NCBI GenBank assembly: GCA_947486885.1
Contig: CANKVQ010000006.1
Coordinates: 1-14,110, forward strand
Origin: a bacterium
GTDB lineage: Bacteria; Babelota; Babeliae; Babelales; JABDEC01
Direction of reading: 5' to 3'
Length of the DNA: 14,110 nucleotides
Part shown: positions 5,843-13,755 of the stretch, piece after piece
Layout of the letters: every line of letters begins with the position of its first letter
Position numbering within the stretch: position 1 is the first letter of the stretch
Made by a program: the position numbers and the translations under genes
Notes under the pieces: model-generated
Told to the model about the DNA's origin: nothing
The model's input: only the letters and a program-made list of their open reading frames with translations
The model's database searches: none

Positions 5843-8326
5843 ATGAAAAAATTACTAATTGTCGAATCACCTGCCAAAATTAAAACTATTACTAAATTTT
5901 TAGACCGTGATTTCAGGGTCATGTCCACTATCGGGCACATTAAAGATTTACCTCCTCGTAAAATTGGAGTCGAGATTGCCAAATCTGGTGAAATCACCCT
6001 AGAATATGACGTACTCAAAGATAAACAAAAAGTAATTACTGAGATTGTCCGGGAAGCCCAAAAATGTGGCGAAATCTATTTAGCGCCCGATCCAGATCGT
6101 GAAGGTGAAATTATCGCCTGGCATATTGGTCAAGATATCGCCAAAGTGATCCCTAAAGGTACTAAAATTTTCAGAATTACTTTTAACGAAATTACCAAAG
6201 AAGCCATTCTCGAAGCGATCGCCCATCCCGGTGAAATAGATACCCGTAAGGTAGCCGCTCAACAAGCTCGTAGGGTATTAGATCGCTGGGTAGGTTACCA
6301 AGTATCGCCAATCTTATGGCGCAAAATATCTAAGGGACTCTCAGCCGGACGTGTTCAATCAGTAGCTTTGCGCTTAATCTGTGATCGTGAAACTGAAATT
6401 TTAAATTTCAAAGCAGTCGAATATTGGACCATCGATGCGATTTTTAAAACTAAATTAGCTGAATTTAGTGCTCAGTTAACTAAAATTAATAGTAAAAAAG
6501 CGGAGCCAAAAACCCAAGCTGAATCTGAAATTATCACTAAAAAATTACAACAAGCCCAATACGCTGTTAGTTCGATTGAAGATAAACAACGGCTTAAAAA
6601 CCCATTGCCCCCCTTTATGACCAGTACTTTACAACAAGCTGCTTATAATAGATTGGGGTTTTCAGTTAAGAAAACTATGCAAATCGCGCAAAACTTATAC
6701 GAGGGCGTCACGCTGGATGACCCAAATGCGCCGATTGCCTTAATTACTTATATGCGTTCAGATTCGCTTAGAATTGCAGATTCAGCGCTAAAATCTGCAC
6801 GCGAATATATTTCTAATAGTTATGGCAAAGATTATTTACCAGCAAGCGCCAAAGTTTATGCTAAAGCAGGCAAAGCTCAAGATGCCCACGAAGCAATTCG
6901 GCCCATTAAAACTGAGCTAACTCCAGAGATAGTCCAAAAATATGTTGCTGCTGACCAAGCCAAGCTTTATAAATTAATTTGGCAAAGATTTATTGCTACC
7001 CAAATGAACCCAGCAGTCTATGCTCAGCGCCAAGTTACTATTATTGGTACTGACAACACTGCCCATAAACCAGATAATTTTGAGTTTAAAGTTACCGGAT
7101 CTACTTTAATTTTTGACGGCTTCTTAAAAGTTTATAATCTCGACGAAGAAGACGCGGAACAAATTGTTAAAATCCCCAAAGATTTAGCTGCTAAACAAGC
7201 GTTAGATCTAAATAAAATTGACCCTAAGCAACATTTTACCCAAGCACCGCCCAGATATTCTGAAGCAACATTAGTTAAAGAGCTAGAAAAAGAGGGAATT
7301 GGTCGACCAAGTACTTATGCTACGATCTTAAATACTATTCGTGAACGTTCATATACAACCCTAAACGATAAAAAACGTTTCATGCCCACAGAATTGGGCT
7401 TAGCTGTGACTAAACTATTAGTCGAAAATTTACCCCATATCATGGATCCTAAATTTACCGCCCACATGGAAGAAGATCTAGATAAAATTGCCGATGGCAC
7501 ACTCGAGCGTGATAGTTTATTAAACGAATTTTATACTAATTTTAAAGCTGACTTAGAACGCTTCCAAGAATCTGGTGCACGGGCACCACAGGTCACTGAT
7601 ATTAGTTGCCCACAGTGTCATGAGCGTAAATTAGTCATTAAATTTAGCAAAAATGGTGAATTTTTAGGCTGTGCTGGTTACCCAGAATGTAATTTCACTT
7701 GTAACTTTGAAAAAACAGAAACTGGCGAGCTTAAATTATTAGAAAAACAAGCTAATAAAGCTGAGTTATTACCAGAAACTTGCCCCAAGTGTAATACTAA
7801 TAAATTACGTAAAATGATCGGCCGTTTTGGGCCGTTTATTTCTTGTTCTGGTTATCCAGCTTGTAAATATATCCAAGTCGAAAAGCTGGGTATACACTGC
7901 CCGATTTGCAAAACTGGCGATATTATCAAACGCCAATGGCGTGGTGGCAGCTTCTGGGGTTGCAACAACTATCCTAAGTGTCAATTTGCAATCTTCGGCG
8001 AGCTGGTACAACAAGCTTGTCCACTCTGCCAGCTACCTATATTAAGTAAAAAAACTGATAAATCTGGACAAGAAATTTACAGCTGCGGTGCCAAGACTTG
8101 TACTTATAGCTCTGACGGTTCGAAAGCTACTTATTTAGCTAAAAGTAGTAATAAAACTAAAAATAGTAAAACTACTAAAACTAGTACCAGCAAGTCTAGT
8201 ACTAGCAAAACAACTGCTAAGTCTAAAAAAACTGTCCCAGTTAAGAGCTCTAAATCCCAAGCAGAAATTAAATCTAAAAAAACTGTGCCTGCTAAGAAAA
8301 TAGCTAAAAAAATTAAGCCTGATTAA
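5843..8326 (+). CDS. topA: DNA topoisomerase I (type IA)
   Basis: An 827-residue type IA topoisomerase that relaxes negative supercoils by passing strands through a transient 5'-phosphotyrosine break. The TOPRIM domain opens the protein: E8 in VESPAKIKTI and the D83-x-D85-x-E87 metal triad. SAGRVQSVALRLICDRE is the core motif. The catalytic tyrosine is Y303 in ITYMRSDS, with R305 beside it; Ser in MRSDS replaces the common Thr. GIGRPSTYA marks the following core domain. Four Cys4 zinc fingers begin at C589, C647, C686 and C726. The last 60 residues or so are a Lys/Ser/Thr-rich basic tail containing two SKKTVP units. The ATG is supported by AGGGGGAG (5826-5833), nine bases upstream. The gene appears monocistronic and diverges from the bat operon. 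Confidence 0.97.
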   Translation: MKKLLIVESPAKIKTITKFLDRDFRVMSTIGHIKDLPPRKIGVEIAKSGEITLEYDVLKDKQKVITEIVREAQKCGEIYLAPDPDREGEIIAWHIGQDIAKVIPKGTKIFRITFNEITKEAILEAIAHPGEIDTRKVAAQQARRVLDRWVGYQVSPILWRKISKGLSAGRVQSVALRLICDRETEILNFKAVEYWTIDAIFKTKLAEFSAQLTKINSKKAEPKTQAESEIITKKLQQAQYAVSSIEDKQRLKNPLPPFMTSTLQQAAYNRLGFSVKKTMQIAQNLYEGVTLDDPNAPIALITYMRSDSLRIADSALKSAREYISNSYGKDYLPASAKVYAKAGKAQDAHEAIRPIKTELTPEIVQKYVAADQAKLYKLIWQRFIATQMNPAVYAQRQVTIIGTDNTAHKPDNFEFKVTGSTLIFDGFLKVYNLDEEDAEQIVKIPKDLAAKQALDLNKIDPKQHFTQAPPRYSEATLVKELEKEGIGRPSTYATILNTIRERSYTTLNDKKRFMPTELGLAVTKLLVENLPHIMDPKFTAHMEEDLDKIADGTLERDSLLNEFYTNFKADLERFQESGARAPQVTDISCPQCHERKLVIKFSKNGEFLGCAGYPECNFTCNFEKTETGELKLLEKQANKAELLPETCPKCNTNKLRKMIGRFGPFISCSGYPACKYIQVEKLGIHCPICKTGDIIKRQWRGGSFWGCNNYPKCQFAIFGELVQQACPLCQLPILSKKTDKSGQEIYSCGAKTCTYSSDGSKATYLAKSSNKTKNSKTTKTSTSKSSTSKTTAKSKKTVPVKSSKSQAEIKSKKTVPAKKIAKKIKPD

Positions 8327-8358
8327 AGTTTTAAGCTTGAAATAAACCTATTTAAAAA

Positions 8359-8439
8359 CTATTTAACCCCAAAATTGCACAATAATACTGTAAATCCAGC
8401 TGATAATAACAGACATAAAATTACCATTAATTGAGCCAC
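8359..8439 (-). CDS. Possible 26-residue hydrophobic small membrane protein
   Basis: On the minus strand a near-ideal ribosome site, GGAGG (8445-8449), sits five bases before a GTG at 8439. The frame runs 26 residues (MAQLMVILCLLLSAG..., ending NFGVK) to TAG at 8359-8361. Residues about 4-21 would form one transmembrane helix with a Lys at the C-terminus, the make-up of many small membrane proteins and type I toxin peptides. A possible promoter lies upstream at 8511-8540. Against it: the ORF is short, AT-rich DNA readily yields hydrophobic frames, and an overlapping frame (ATG at 8470, 35 residues, starting MGCYEGYGGYSG, TAA at 8363-8365) is also open with a tighter GGAG site. Only one of the two is likely to be real, if either. 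Confidence 0.3.
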   Translation of the reverse strand: MAQLMVILCLLLSAGFTVLLCNFGVK

Positions 8440-8510
8440 TATAACCTCCATAGCCTTCATAACACCCCATTAACTCCATTACCCCTATCTATTATTGCTA
8501 TCGAATTACC

Positions 8511-8540
8511 ATAATAAACTTTTTTAAATTTAAAAATCAA
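8511..8540 (-). promoter_or_regulatory. Possible promoter for the minus-strand small ORF
   Basis: On the minus strand TTGATT (8535-8540) and TATTAT (8511-8516) are 18 bp apart, matching consensus at four and five of six positions. Transcription would begin near 8504, ahead of both overlapping small frames. The AT palindrome at 8521-8536 fills the spacer. The support is modest in such AT-rich sequence. Confidence 0.25.
8521..8536. repeat. Perfect 16-base AT palindrome
   Basis: TTTTTAAATTTAAAAA equals its own reverse complement. It overlaps the spacer of the possible minus-strand promoter and lies about 150 bp upstream of the gene at 8683. All-AT palindromes of this length can arise by chance in AT-rich DNA, so no function is claimed. 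Confidence 0.4.
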
Positions 8541-8682
8541 TAGTTTTAAGAATTAAGCTAGTTATATTAACAACTTTTAGTCAAAAAAATTAAACTATTG
8601 AGTTTTAGTTATCAAAACTATTAACCTGTAATTATTAATAAAATTCTAGATTATTTTAAAATTTAAATAGGATGATAAAATT

Positions 8683-9831
8683 ATGAAATTAAATTTATTA
8701 ATCACAACTGTGCTGATATTAACCTGGGCAACGCCAGGTTTTTGTCCTTTAACCTTTGGTCAGGGGAGTTCGTTAAAAGCGTTGCCTAGAACTCCAGAAA
8801 ATATAGCTAGAGCTATAACCGCAGTAGAAGCAGCAGCTGGCGATAAAGATCCGGGAATTAAAGTCTTAATTAAACACTTTGGTTCAGCAGCTACTAAAGC
8901 AGCTTTATTAGAAAAATTACGTGCAGAATTAGCTACATTATCAGGAAGACCAGATACTGCTACTGCAGCAGCAGCACCAGCACGAGCAAGTGCCGGTGGC
9001 ATGGGGGGCGGCGGTAGTGGTAGTGGTGGCGGTGGCGGTGGCGCAAGTAAACCGGAGGGTGATATTGAGGCTATAACAGAAAAAGTAATGTGTGCTTACG
9101 AAACAATGAACAACGAGTTAGCACCGTTATTGGCTACAGCCGTAGTACTTAAGAACGCGCTAGCGGTTGATCGTGAATATGCCAGTGCCCGCCGAGAATT
9201 TAGACCCAATCAGTGGACTGCTAATCATAGTATTAGGAATTTTATTGCCACTATTAAAGCAGAACTCTACAATGCCGAACGTAACTATTCATGGTCTAAG
9301 GATCCTGAGTTATTAACGCAAATCGTCGGAATAAACGCACAAATTAGTGATTTGCCACGCATGTATTTAGAAAATATATATACCATTACTCATAACGCTT
9401 TAGATCTTTTAGCTGAAGAAAAGTGGCTAGATAATATTTCTGGCATAAACTCCCTGGATACAGACAGTCAAGAATTTTCCGCTGAACTTGGTAAACGCAA
9501 ATATACGATTAATCAACGAATATTAAATAATTACAAGGAGACTATAATTCAGCATAAAAAACTTGTTATCGAGCAAATAGCCCGAGATTTATTAGCTGTA
9601 ACTGAGGAACATAACTATATTGCAGAGAAATTTCAAAAATTATTAGCTGAACTAGAAAATGTTGAGTTATTGTTTACTGATAGTACATTAAGTAAACTAT
9701 TAAACGAGTTAGAAAATATTGTAAAAATCTGCTTAGAAAAAGTCAGGATTAGAACTTTTGCGCGCCTAGATACTATAGCAGAGCGTATGCAACGAATTAA
9801 GGCCATTCTCGAAGCCGAAGCCAAGACTTAA
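8683..9831 (+). CDS. Unrecognised secreted protein with Ala/Gly-rich linker
   Basis: I do not recognise this 382-residue protein. Residues 1-20 are a signal sequence: Lys at 2, hydrophobic LLITTVLILTW at 5-15, then ATPGFC. Cys21 is not preceded by a proper lipobox, so cleavage by signal peptidase I is more likely. Residues about 37-90 form a small helical domain. Residues 92-103 are Ala-rich and 105-120 almost all Gly/Ser (8995-9042), a flexible linker. Residues about 126-380 are predicted mainly helical with many Glu, Lys and Leu and heptad-like spacing in 290-380, suggesting coiled coil or a helical bundle. There is no enzyme motif. The start has AGGA (8669-8672) ten bases upstream. The linker uses GC-rich codons unlike its neighbours. 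It stands alone and converges on metG. It could be an envelope protein or a secreted host-interaction factor; neither is shown. Confidence 0.85.
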   Translation: MKLNLLITTVLILTWATPGFCPLTFGQGSSLKALPRTPENIARAITAVEAAAGDKDPGIKVLIKHFGSAATKAALLEKLRAELATLSGRPDTATAAAAPARASAGGMGGGGSGSGGGGGGASKPEGDIEAITEKVMCAYETMNNELAPLLATAVVLKNALAVDREYASARREFRPNQWTANHSIRNFIATIKAELYNAERNYSWSKDPELLTQIVGINAQISDLPRMYLENIYTITHNALDLLAEEKWLDNISGINSLDTDSQEFSAELGKRKYTINQRILNNYKETIIQHKKLVIEQIARDLLAVTEEHNYIAEKFQKLLAELENVELLFTDSTLSKLLNELENIVKICLEKVRIRTFARLDTIAERMQRIKAILEAEAKT

Positions 9832-9847
9832 GACATAAAGCAAAATT

Positions 9848-11830
9848 TTACGCTAAACGCGTGCCATTAGGCACAGGTGCAATCGGCGCCATACGCTGCA
9901 AATTATTTTCCGCATCTTTGGCTAATAACATCATGCCTTGAGATTCTAAGCCCAGCATTTGTCTGGGCTTTAGATTTAAGACAAATAGCGCTTGGCGATT
10001 TAATAAATCTGCGGGCGCGAAATATTGCTTAATACCAGATAAGATTTGGCGTGTGCCATAAGCGCCACAATCAACTTGTAATTTATATAATTTGTCAGAT
10101 TTTTCGATCGCTTCACAATTAATAATTGTCCCAACTACTAGCTCTATTTTAGTTAAATCTTCGATGCCAATATAATTATTAATATTCCCTTGATTAATAT
10201 TTTCTACAGACATATTAGTTTTTTCGGTAACTTTAATTTTTAAATTTTGATCATATCTAGTAAATAAGGGCTCACCAGCTTGTAAGTTAAAATCTAAGTC
10301 CCAGTGATTATTTTTTAATTCGAGAATTAAATTTTTAGAATTATTTGGTTTTAAATCTAATGCTAATTCGTGTCCTAAACGCTGCAACAACTGTTGCGAT
10401 TTAGTTGGCAAAACGGGCCAACTTAAAATTGCCACAGTTCGTAAAACGTGACAAACGGCTGAGAGAATTTCGATAAATTTATTACAATCAGTTTTAGCTA
10501 AGACCCACGGTGCTTGAGTATGAAAAAACGCGTTAGTCAGCTTAATTAATTTCCAGAGCTCAGCTAGTGCTAAATAGTAATAGTTATCATGCATATACTG
10601 AGCGTAAGTATCTAAAATTTCTAATAAACTAGATCTTAGTTTTTGCGAACTTTCAGACCAGTTAGTAATTACTGGAATTTTAACACAGTTATTTTGTACT
10701 GCTAACTGAACTGTACGATTAAGTAAGTTACCTAAATCGTTAGCTAAGTCACTCGAAATTTTTTGTTCTAAATCAACAATACTAAACTCGGAATCGCGCG
10801 TAATCGCCATTTGGCTAACTAAATAATATCGGACTGGATCAGCACCATAATTATTTAATAGCTCTTCAGGGTCGATAGTATTACTTAGCGACTTAGACAT
10901 TTTTTGATCGTTAACTTTTAGCCAGCCGTGCACTAACAATTGTTTCGGTAACGGCAAATCACTAGCTAATAAAAACGCGGGCCAATAAACGGCATGAAAT
11001 CGCACGATATCTTTGCCCATTACATGCAAATCAGCCGGCCACCAAAAATCAAATTCTTTAGTTTTATTTGAATTACCGTAACCAACACCAGAAATATAGT
11101 TATTTAGCGCGTCGGCCCACACATAAGTTACATGCTTATTATCACCCGGAAATTTAATGCCCCAAGTAACTGTACTACGCGACAAGCAGAGATCTCTTAA
11201 ACCAGACTCGACAAATTTAATGACTTCGTTTAAACGCTCTTTAGGCACAATAAAATTGGGGTTCTGAGCATAAAAATCTAGTAATTTAGCTTGATAGTTC
11301 GATAATCTAAAAAAATAATTTTCTTCGGCTAAATAACTAGTTGGACGCTGACATGTAGAGCACAAGACCAGCTCTATATCTTGCGATTTGACGTAGGCTA
11401 GGTCTGTTATAAAAGTTTCACAGGGTGTGCAATAATAACCAGTATAATTAGCTTTATAGATTAAATTGCGATCAATTAACTTTTGTAACCAGAGTTGCAC
11501 TGCCTGCACATGATCTGAATCAGTAGTTCTAATAAAACGCGTGTAAGCCAGCTCATATTTATGCCACATGCTGGTATATTCACCAACTAAATTATCGACA
11601 AATTGCTGCGGGCTAACACCAGCTTTTTCAGCAGCTTGGGCAATTTTTTGACCATGTTCATCTGTACCAGTTAAGAAAAAAACTTGGGCACCTAGTAATT
11701 TATGCCAACGTGCTGCTACATCTGCTAACAATGTCGAATATAGCGAACCTAAATGTGGCTTAGCCGTGGGATAATAAATCGGCGTAGTGACGTAAAATTT
11801 TTGTGATTGAAATTTATTTTCTACTGACAT
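9848..11830 (-). CDS. metG: Methionyl-tRNA synthetase with C-terminal tRNA-binding domain
   Basis: A 660-residue MetRS that charges tRNA-Met for both initiation and elongation. The Rossmann catalytic domain opens with TTPIYYPTAKPHLGS, where the HIGH-type motif reads H26-L-G-S29. FFLTGTDEHGQKI follows. The zinc knuckle has Cys 134, 137, 157 and 160 (CTPC ... CSTC). The second ATP motif is an intact KMSKS at 310-314. The anticodon-binding helical domain spans about 360-510. A fused OB-fold tRNA-binding domain occupies about 555-660 (IELVVGTI, then LNLKPRQMLGLESQGM), the usual dimerising end of bacterial MetG. The TTPIYYP opening and overall form fit the B. subtilis-type subgroup. Gene start: ATG at 11830 with a weak AGAG site. 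It is 19 bp after potD and probably co-transcribed with it, an unusual pairing. Replacement of the last HIGH histidine by Ser is the point to check. Confidence 0.96.
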   Translation of the reverse strand: MSVENKFQSQKFYVTTPIYYPTAKPHLGSLYSTLLADVAARWHKLLGAQVFFLTGTDEHGQKIAQAAEKAGVSPQQFVDNLVGEYTSMWHKYELAYTRFIRTTDSDHVQAVQLWLQKLIDRNLIYKANYTGYYCTPCETFITDLAYVKSQDIELVLCSTCQRPTSYLAEENYFFRLSNYQAKLLDFYAQNPNFIVPKERLNEVIKFVESGLRDLCLSRSTVTWGIKFPGDNKHVTYVWADALNNYISGVGYGNSNKTKEFDFWWPADLHVMGKDIVRFHAVYWPAFLLASDLPLPKQLLVHGWLKVNDQKMSKSLSNTIDPEELLNNYGADPVRYYLVSQMAITRDSEFSIVDLEQKISSDLANDLGNLLNRTVQLAVQNNCVKIPVITNWSESSQKLRSSLLEILDTYAQYMHDNYYYLALAELWKLIKLTNAFFHTQAPWVLAKTDCNKFIEILSAVCHVLRTVAILSWPVLPTKSQQLLQRLGHELALDLKPNNSKNLILELKNNHWDLDFNLQAGEPLFTRYDQNLKIKVTEKTNMSVENINQGNINNYIGIEDLTKIELVVGTIINCEAIEKSDKLYKLQVDCGAYGTRQILSGIKQYFAPADLLNRQALFVLNLKPRQMLGLESQGMMLLAKDAENNLQRMAPIAPVPNGTRLA

Positions 11831-11849
11831 GTGCTCTTTCGAATATTAA

Positions 11850-12971
11850 CTAAGCTGCTTTAACATCGACCCAAATTTTATTTACATCTTGTAACGGTAA
11901 ATTACGCTTAAAAAATTGTAATTTTTTAAAATCTTGTTGCAACAACTTATCTAAACCACCTAGATAATTTAAATCTGCTTGTTTTAAGCTAGTCTTTAAA
12001 ACTGGTAAGTAAGCAAACTGAGTGACAGTTTGATCAATAAATTTAGGTTGATAAATAAAATTTAAAAACTGATAAACCCAGTCTAGTTTAGTACTGTATT
12101 TCGAAATTACCAAAGCATCTACAATTATAAAACCCCCCTCTTTGGGAATCCCAAATTTAATCTCTGGCCGATGTTTAAGTACACGGTGTATAAACGCACT
12201 TTGCGTAACAGCTACTTGTACGTCACCTGCAGCTAATAAAAAGCCCGCTTTTTCATCAGTATAAGCTGCAATAAATCTTTTTTGATTAATTAATAATTCG
12301 CGAATTTTAGGCAATTGTGCTGATTGTAAATTATCAGCTGATTTAAATAAATATTGCCCGGCACAAAGTATCGCTTCTAGGCCATTATCGAGCATCGCTA
12401 TTTTATAATTATAATTATTTTTCTGAGTATCAAATACTAACTCCCAGCTAAGCTCAGAATTTTCTGATAGATACTTATTTTGAGTTAAGCTCTCTGAAAG
12501 ATAACCCAGACCATAAATATCCCAATAAAACGGCATCGAATATAAATTTTGAGGATCATAATAACTATTTAATAAATTCGGTTCGATTTCTGACCAAAAT
12601 TTTAATTTAGTTTTATCAAGTTTTTGCACTAAATCATGTTTAATTAACGACACAATCGCATAATCGTTTACTAAAATTAGATCATAATCTTTAGCATTAG
12701 TTAATCTTAACTTAGTTAACAGTTCTTCAGCATTACTAAAATAACTGAGATTAACTTTAATGCCAGTTTGCTGCTCAAACTCACTGATACTATCACGATT
12801 GATCATGTCAATCCAAGTAAAAATATTAATAGTCTTTTGTTCAGAAATATTTTGAGTTAAATAATTAACAGCATAAAAACTGCCTAAAATTACGGTTAAC
12901 CAAAAACTGATTATAACCAAACGCATAAAATATTTAAAATAATAATTTTTGAAATAATTAAACAATTTCAC
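11850..12971 (-). CDS. potD: PotD-like ABC transporter substrate-binding protein
   Basis: A 373-residue periplasmic-binding-protein fold of the spermidine/putrescine family. It has an N-terminal hydrophobic helix at about 17-36 with no clear cleavage site, so it may stay membrane-anchored. Family landmarks are NIFTWIDMI (49-57), YSMPFYWDIYGLGY (144-157), SWELVFD (175-181), GIPKEGG (274-280) and FAYLPVLK (319-326). The start is GTG at 12971 with a GGGG site about 11 bases upstream. It lies 15 bp after potC and 19 bp before metG. Aligning from memory with E. coli PotD, W53, E199, D285 and Y321 match ligand residues W34, E171, D257 and Y293. Two stacking tryptophans appear replaced (W229 by Val255, W255 by Ile283), and D168 by Asn196. 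The substrate may therefore differ from spermidine. The symbol is given by family and context. Confidence 0.85.
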   Translation of the reverse strand: MKLFNYFKNYYFKYFMRLVIISFWLTVILGSFYAVNYLTQNISEQKTINIFTWIDMINRDSISEFEQQTGIKVNLSYFSNAEELLTKLRLTNAKDYDLILVNDYAIVSLIKHDLVQKLDKTKLKFWSEIEPNLLNSYYDPQNLYSMPFYWDIYGLGYLSESLTQNKYLSENSELSWELVFDTQKNNYNYKIAMLDNGLEAILCAGQYLFKSADNLQSAQLPKIRELLINQKRFIAAYTDEKAGFLLAAGDVQVAVTQSAFIHRVLKHRPEIKFGIPKEGGFIIVDALVISKYSTKLDWVYQFLNFIYQPKFIDQTVTQFAYLPVLKTSLKQADLNYLGGLDKLLQQDFKKLQFFKRNLPLQDVNKIWVDVKAA

Positions 12972-12986
12972 GATTTATATACCCCA

Positions 12987-13751
12987 CTACTCTTTGCTAC
13001 TTAAAATAGAAAATGCGCTAACTAAAATCGTGCTAACTAACAACATGAGTGTGGACAGCGCATTAATCTCAGGTGAAATGCCAGCTCGGATCATTGAAAA
13101 AATATAGAGCGATAAAGTTTGTGAAGCTGCACCGGCACAGAAAAAAGAGATTAAAAAATCATCTAAAGAGATAATAAAAACTAGTAAACTAGCTGAGATA
13201 ATTGCTGGTGCTAATAACGGCAAAATTACTAATCTAAAAGTTTGCCATTTAGTGGCCCCTAAATCTAACGAGGCTTCAACTAAACGATAATCTAATTCAT
13301 CCATGCGACTATAAATTAACGGGATTACAAAACCTAAACCAATTAGAGTATGCCCAATAATTAAACTTAAAAATCCTAATGGAATATTAAATAGTGTAAA
13401 TAAACCCAAAAGACCCACTGCGATCATAACTTCCGGCACAATTACAGTAATATAAAAAGCCGAAAACCAACGCCCAACTTGTTGAAACAAACCCCAAACT
13501 AATAATACGCCCATTGTGACACTTAAGCACACCGAACTAGTAGCCACAATTAAAGAATTTTTTAATGCGACTAATAACTCTGGATTATGAAATATTTTAT
13601 AATAAGCATCTAGCGTAAAGCCAGACCAATAGTAAGACAAAATTGCTGAATTATTAAACGAAAAAATCACCAGGACAATAATTGGCAAGTACAAAAAACT
13701 ATACACAGCTAGCGCTATTAATGGCAAAATTAAGCGATTGGAAATACGCAT
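12987..13751 (-). CDS. potC: PotC-like ABC transporter permease
   Basis: A 254-residue inner-membrane permease of the spermidine/putrescine family, the usual PotC length. About six transmembrane helices are visible, starting with residues 8-30 (LPLIALAVYSFLYLPIIVLVIF), and the conserved FSFNNS follows the first. The EAA loop, which docks on the ATPase, is at about 159-178 (EASLDLGATKWQTF, Pro178). SLDDFLISFF just after it is a strong PotC signature. ATG at 13751 lies four bases after the potB stop, implying co-translation; the ribosome site is weak. It should pair with PotB as the heterodimeric channel fed by the PotD-like protein and driven by PotA. Confidence 0.93.
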   Translation of the reverse strand: MRISNRLILPLIALAVYSFLYLPIIVLVIFSFNNSAILSYYWSGFTLDAYYKIFHNPELLVALKNSLIVATSSVCLSVTMGVLLVWGLFQQVGRWFSAFYITVIVPEVMIAVGLLGLFTLFNIPLGFLSLIIGHTLIGLGFVIPLIYSRMDELDYRLVEASLDLGATKWQTFRLVILPLLAPAIISASLLVFIISLDDFLISFFCAGAASQTLSLYIFSMIRAGISPEINALSTLMLLVSTILVSAFSILSSKE

Positions 13752-13755
13752 AAGC

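Larger units (their letters stand above)
8327..8682. other. 356-bp AT-rich spacer between topA and the orphan gene
   Basis: There is no large gene here and no GC-rich terminator stem after topA. It holds a possible small minus-strand ORF with a possible promoter, a perfect 16-base AT palindrome (8521-8536), and several copies of AAACTATT in both orientations (8356-8363, inverted at 8539-8546, 8592-8599, 8615-8622). Part of 8540-8682 must contain the promoter of the gene at 8683, but I could not pick out a convincing one. Confidence 0.6.

Noticed and set aside
8327..8365. Intrinsic terminator after topA
   Set aside because: Only weak AT-rich palindromes such as TTAAGCTTGA are present; there is no GC stem followed by a T-run.
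8760..9002. Minus-strand Ala-rich frame opposite the orphan gene
   Set aside because: It is a by-product of the Ala-rich, GC-rich codons of the plus-strand gene, which has a signal peptide and ribosome site.
9832..9847. Bidirectional terminator between the convergent orphan gene and metG
   Set aside because: The 16-bp gap contains only AAAATTTT with no stable stem-loop.
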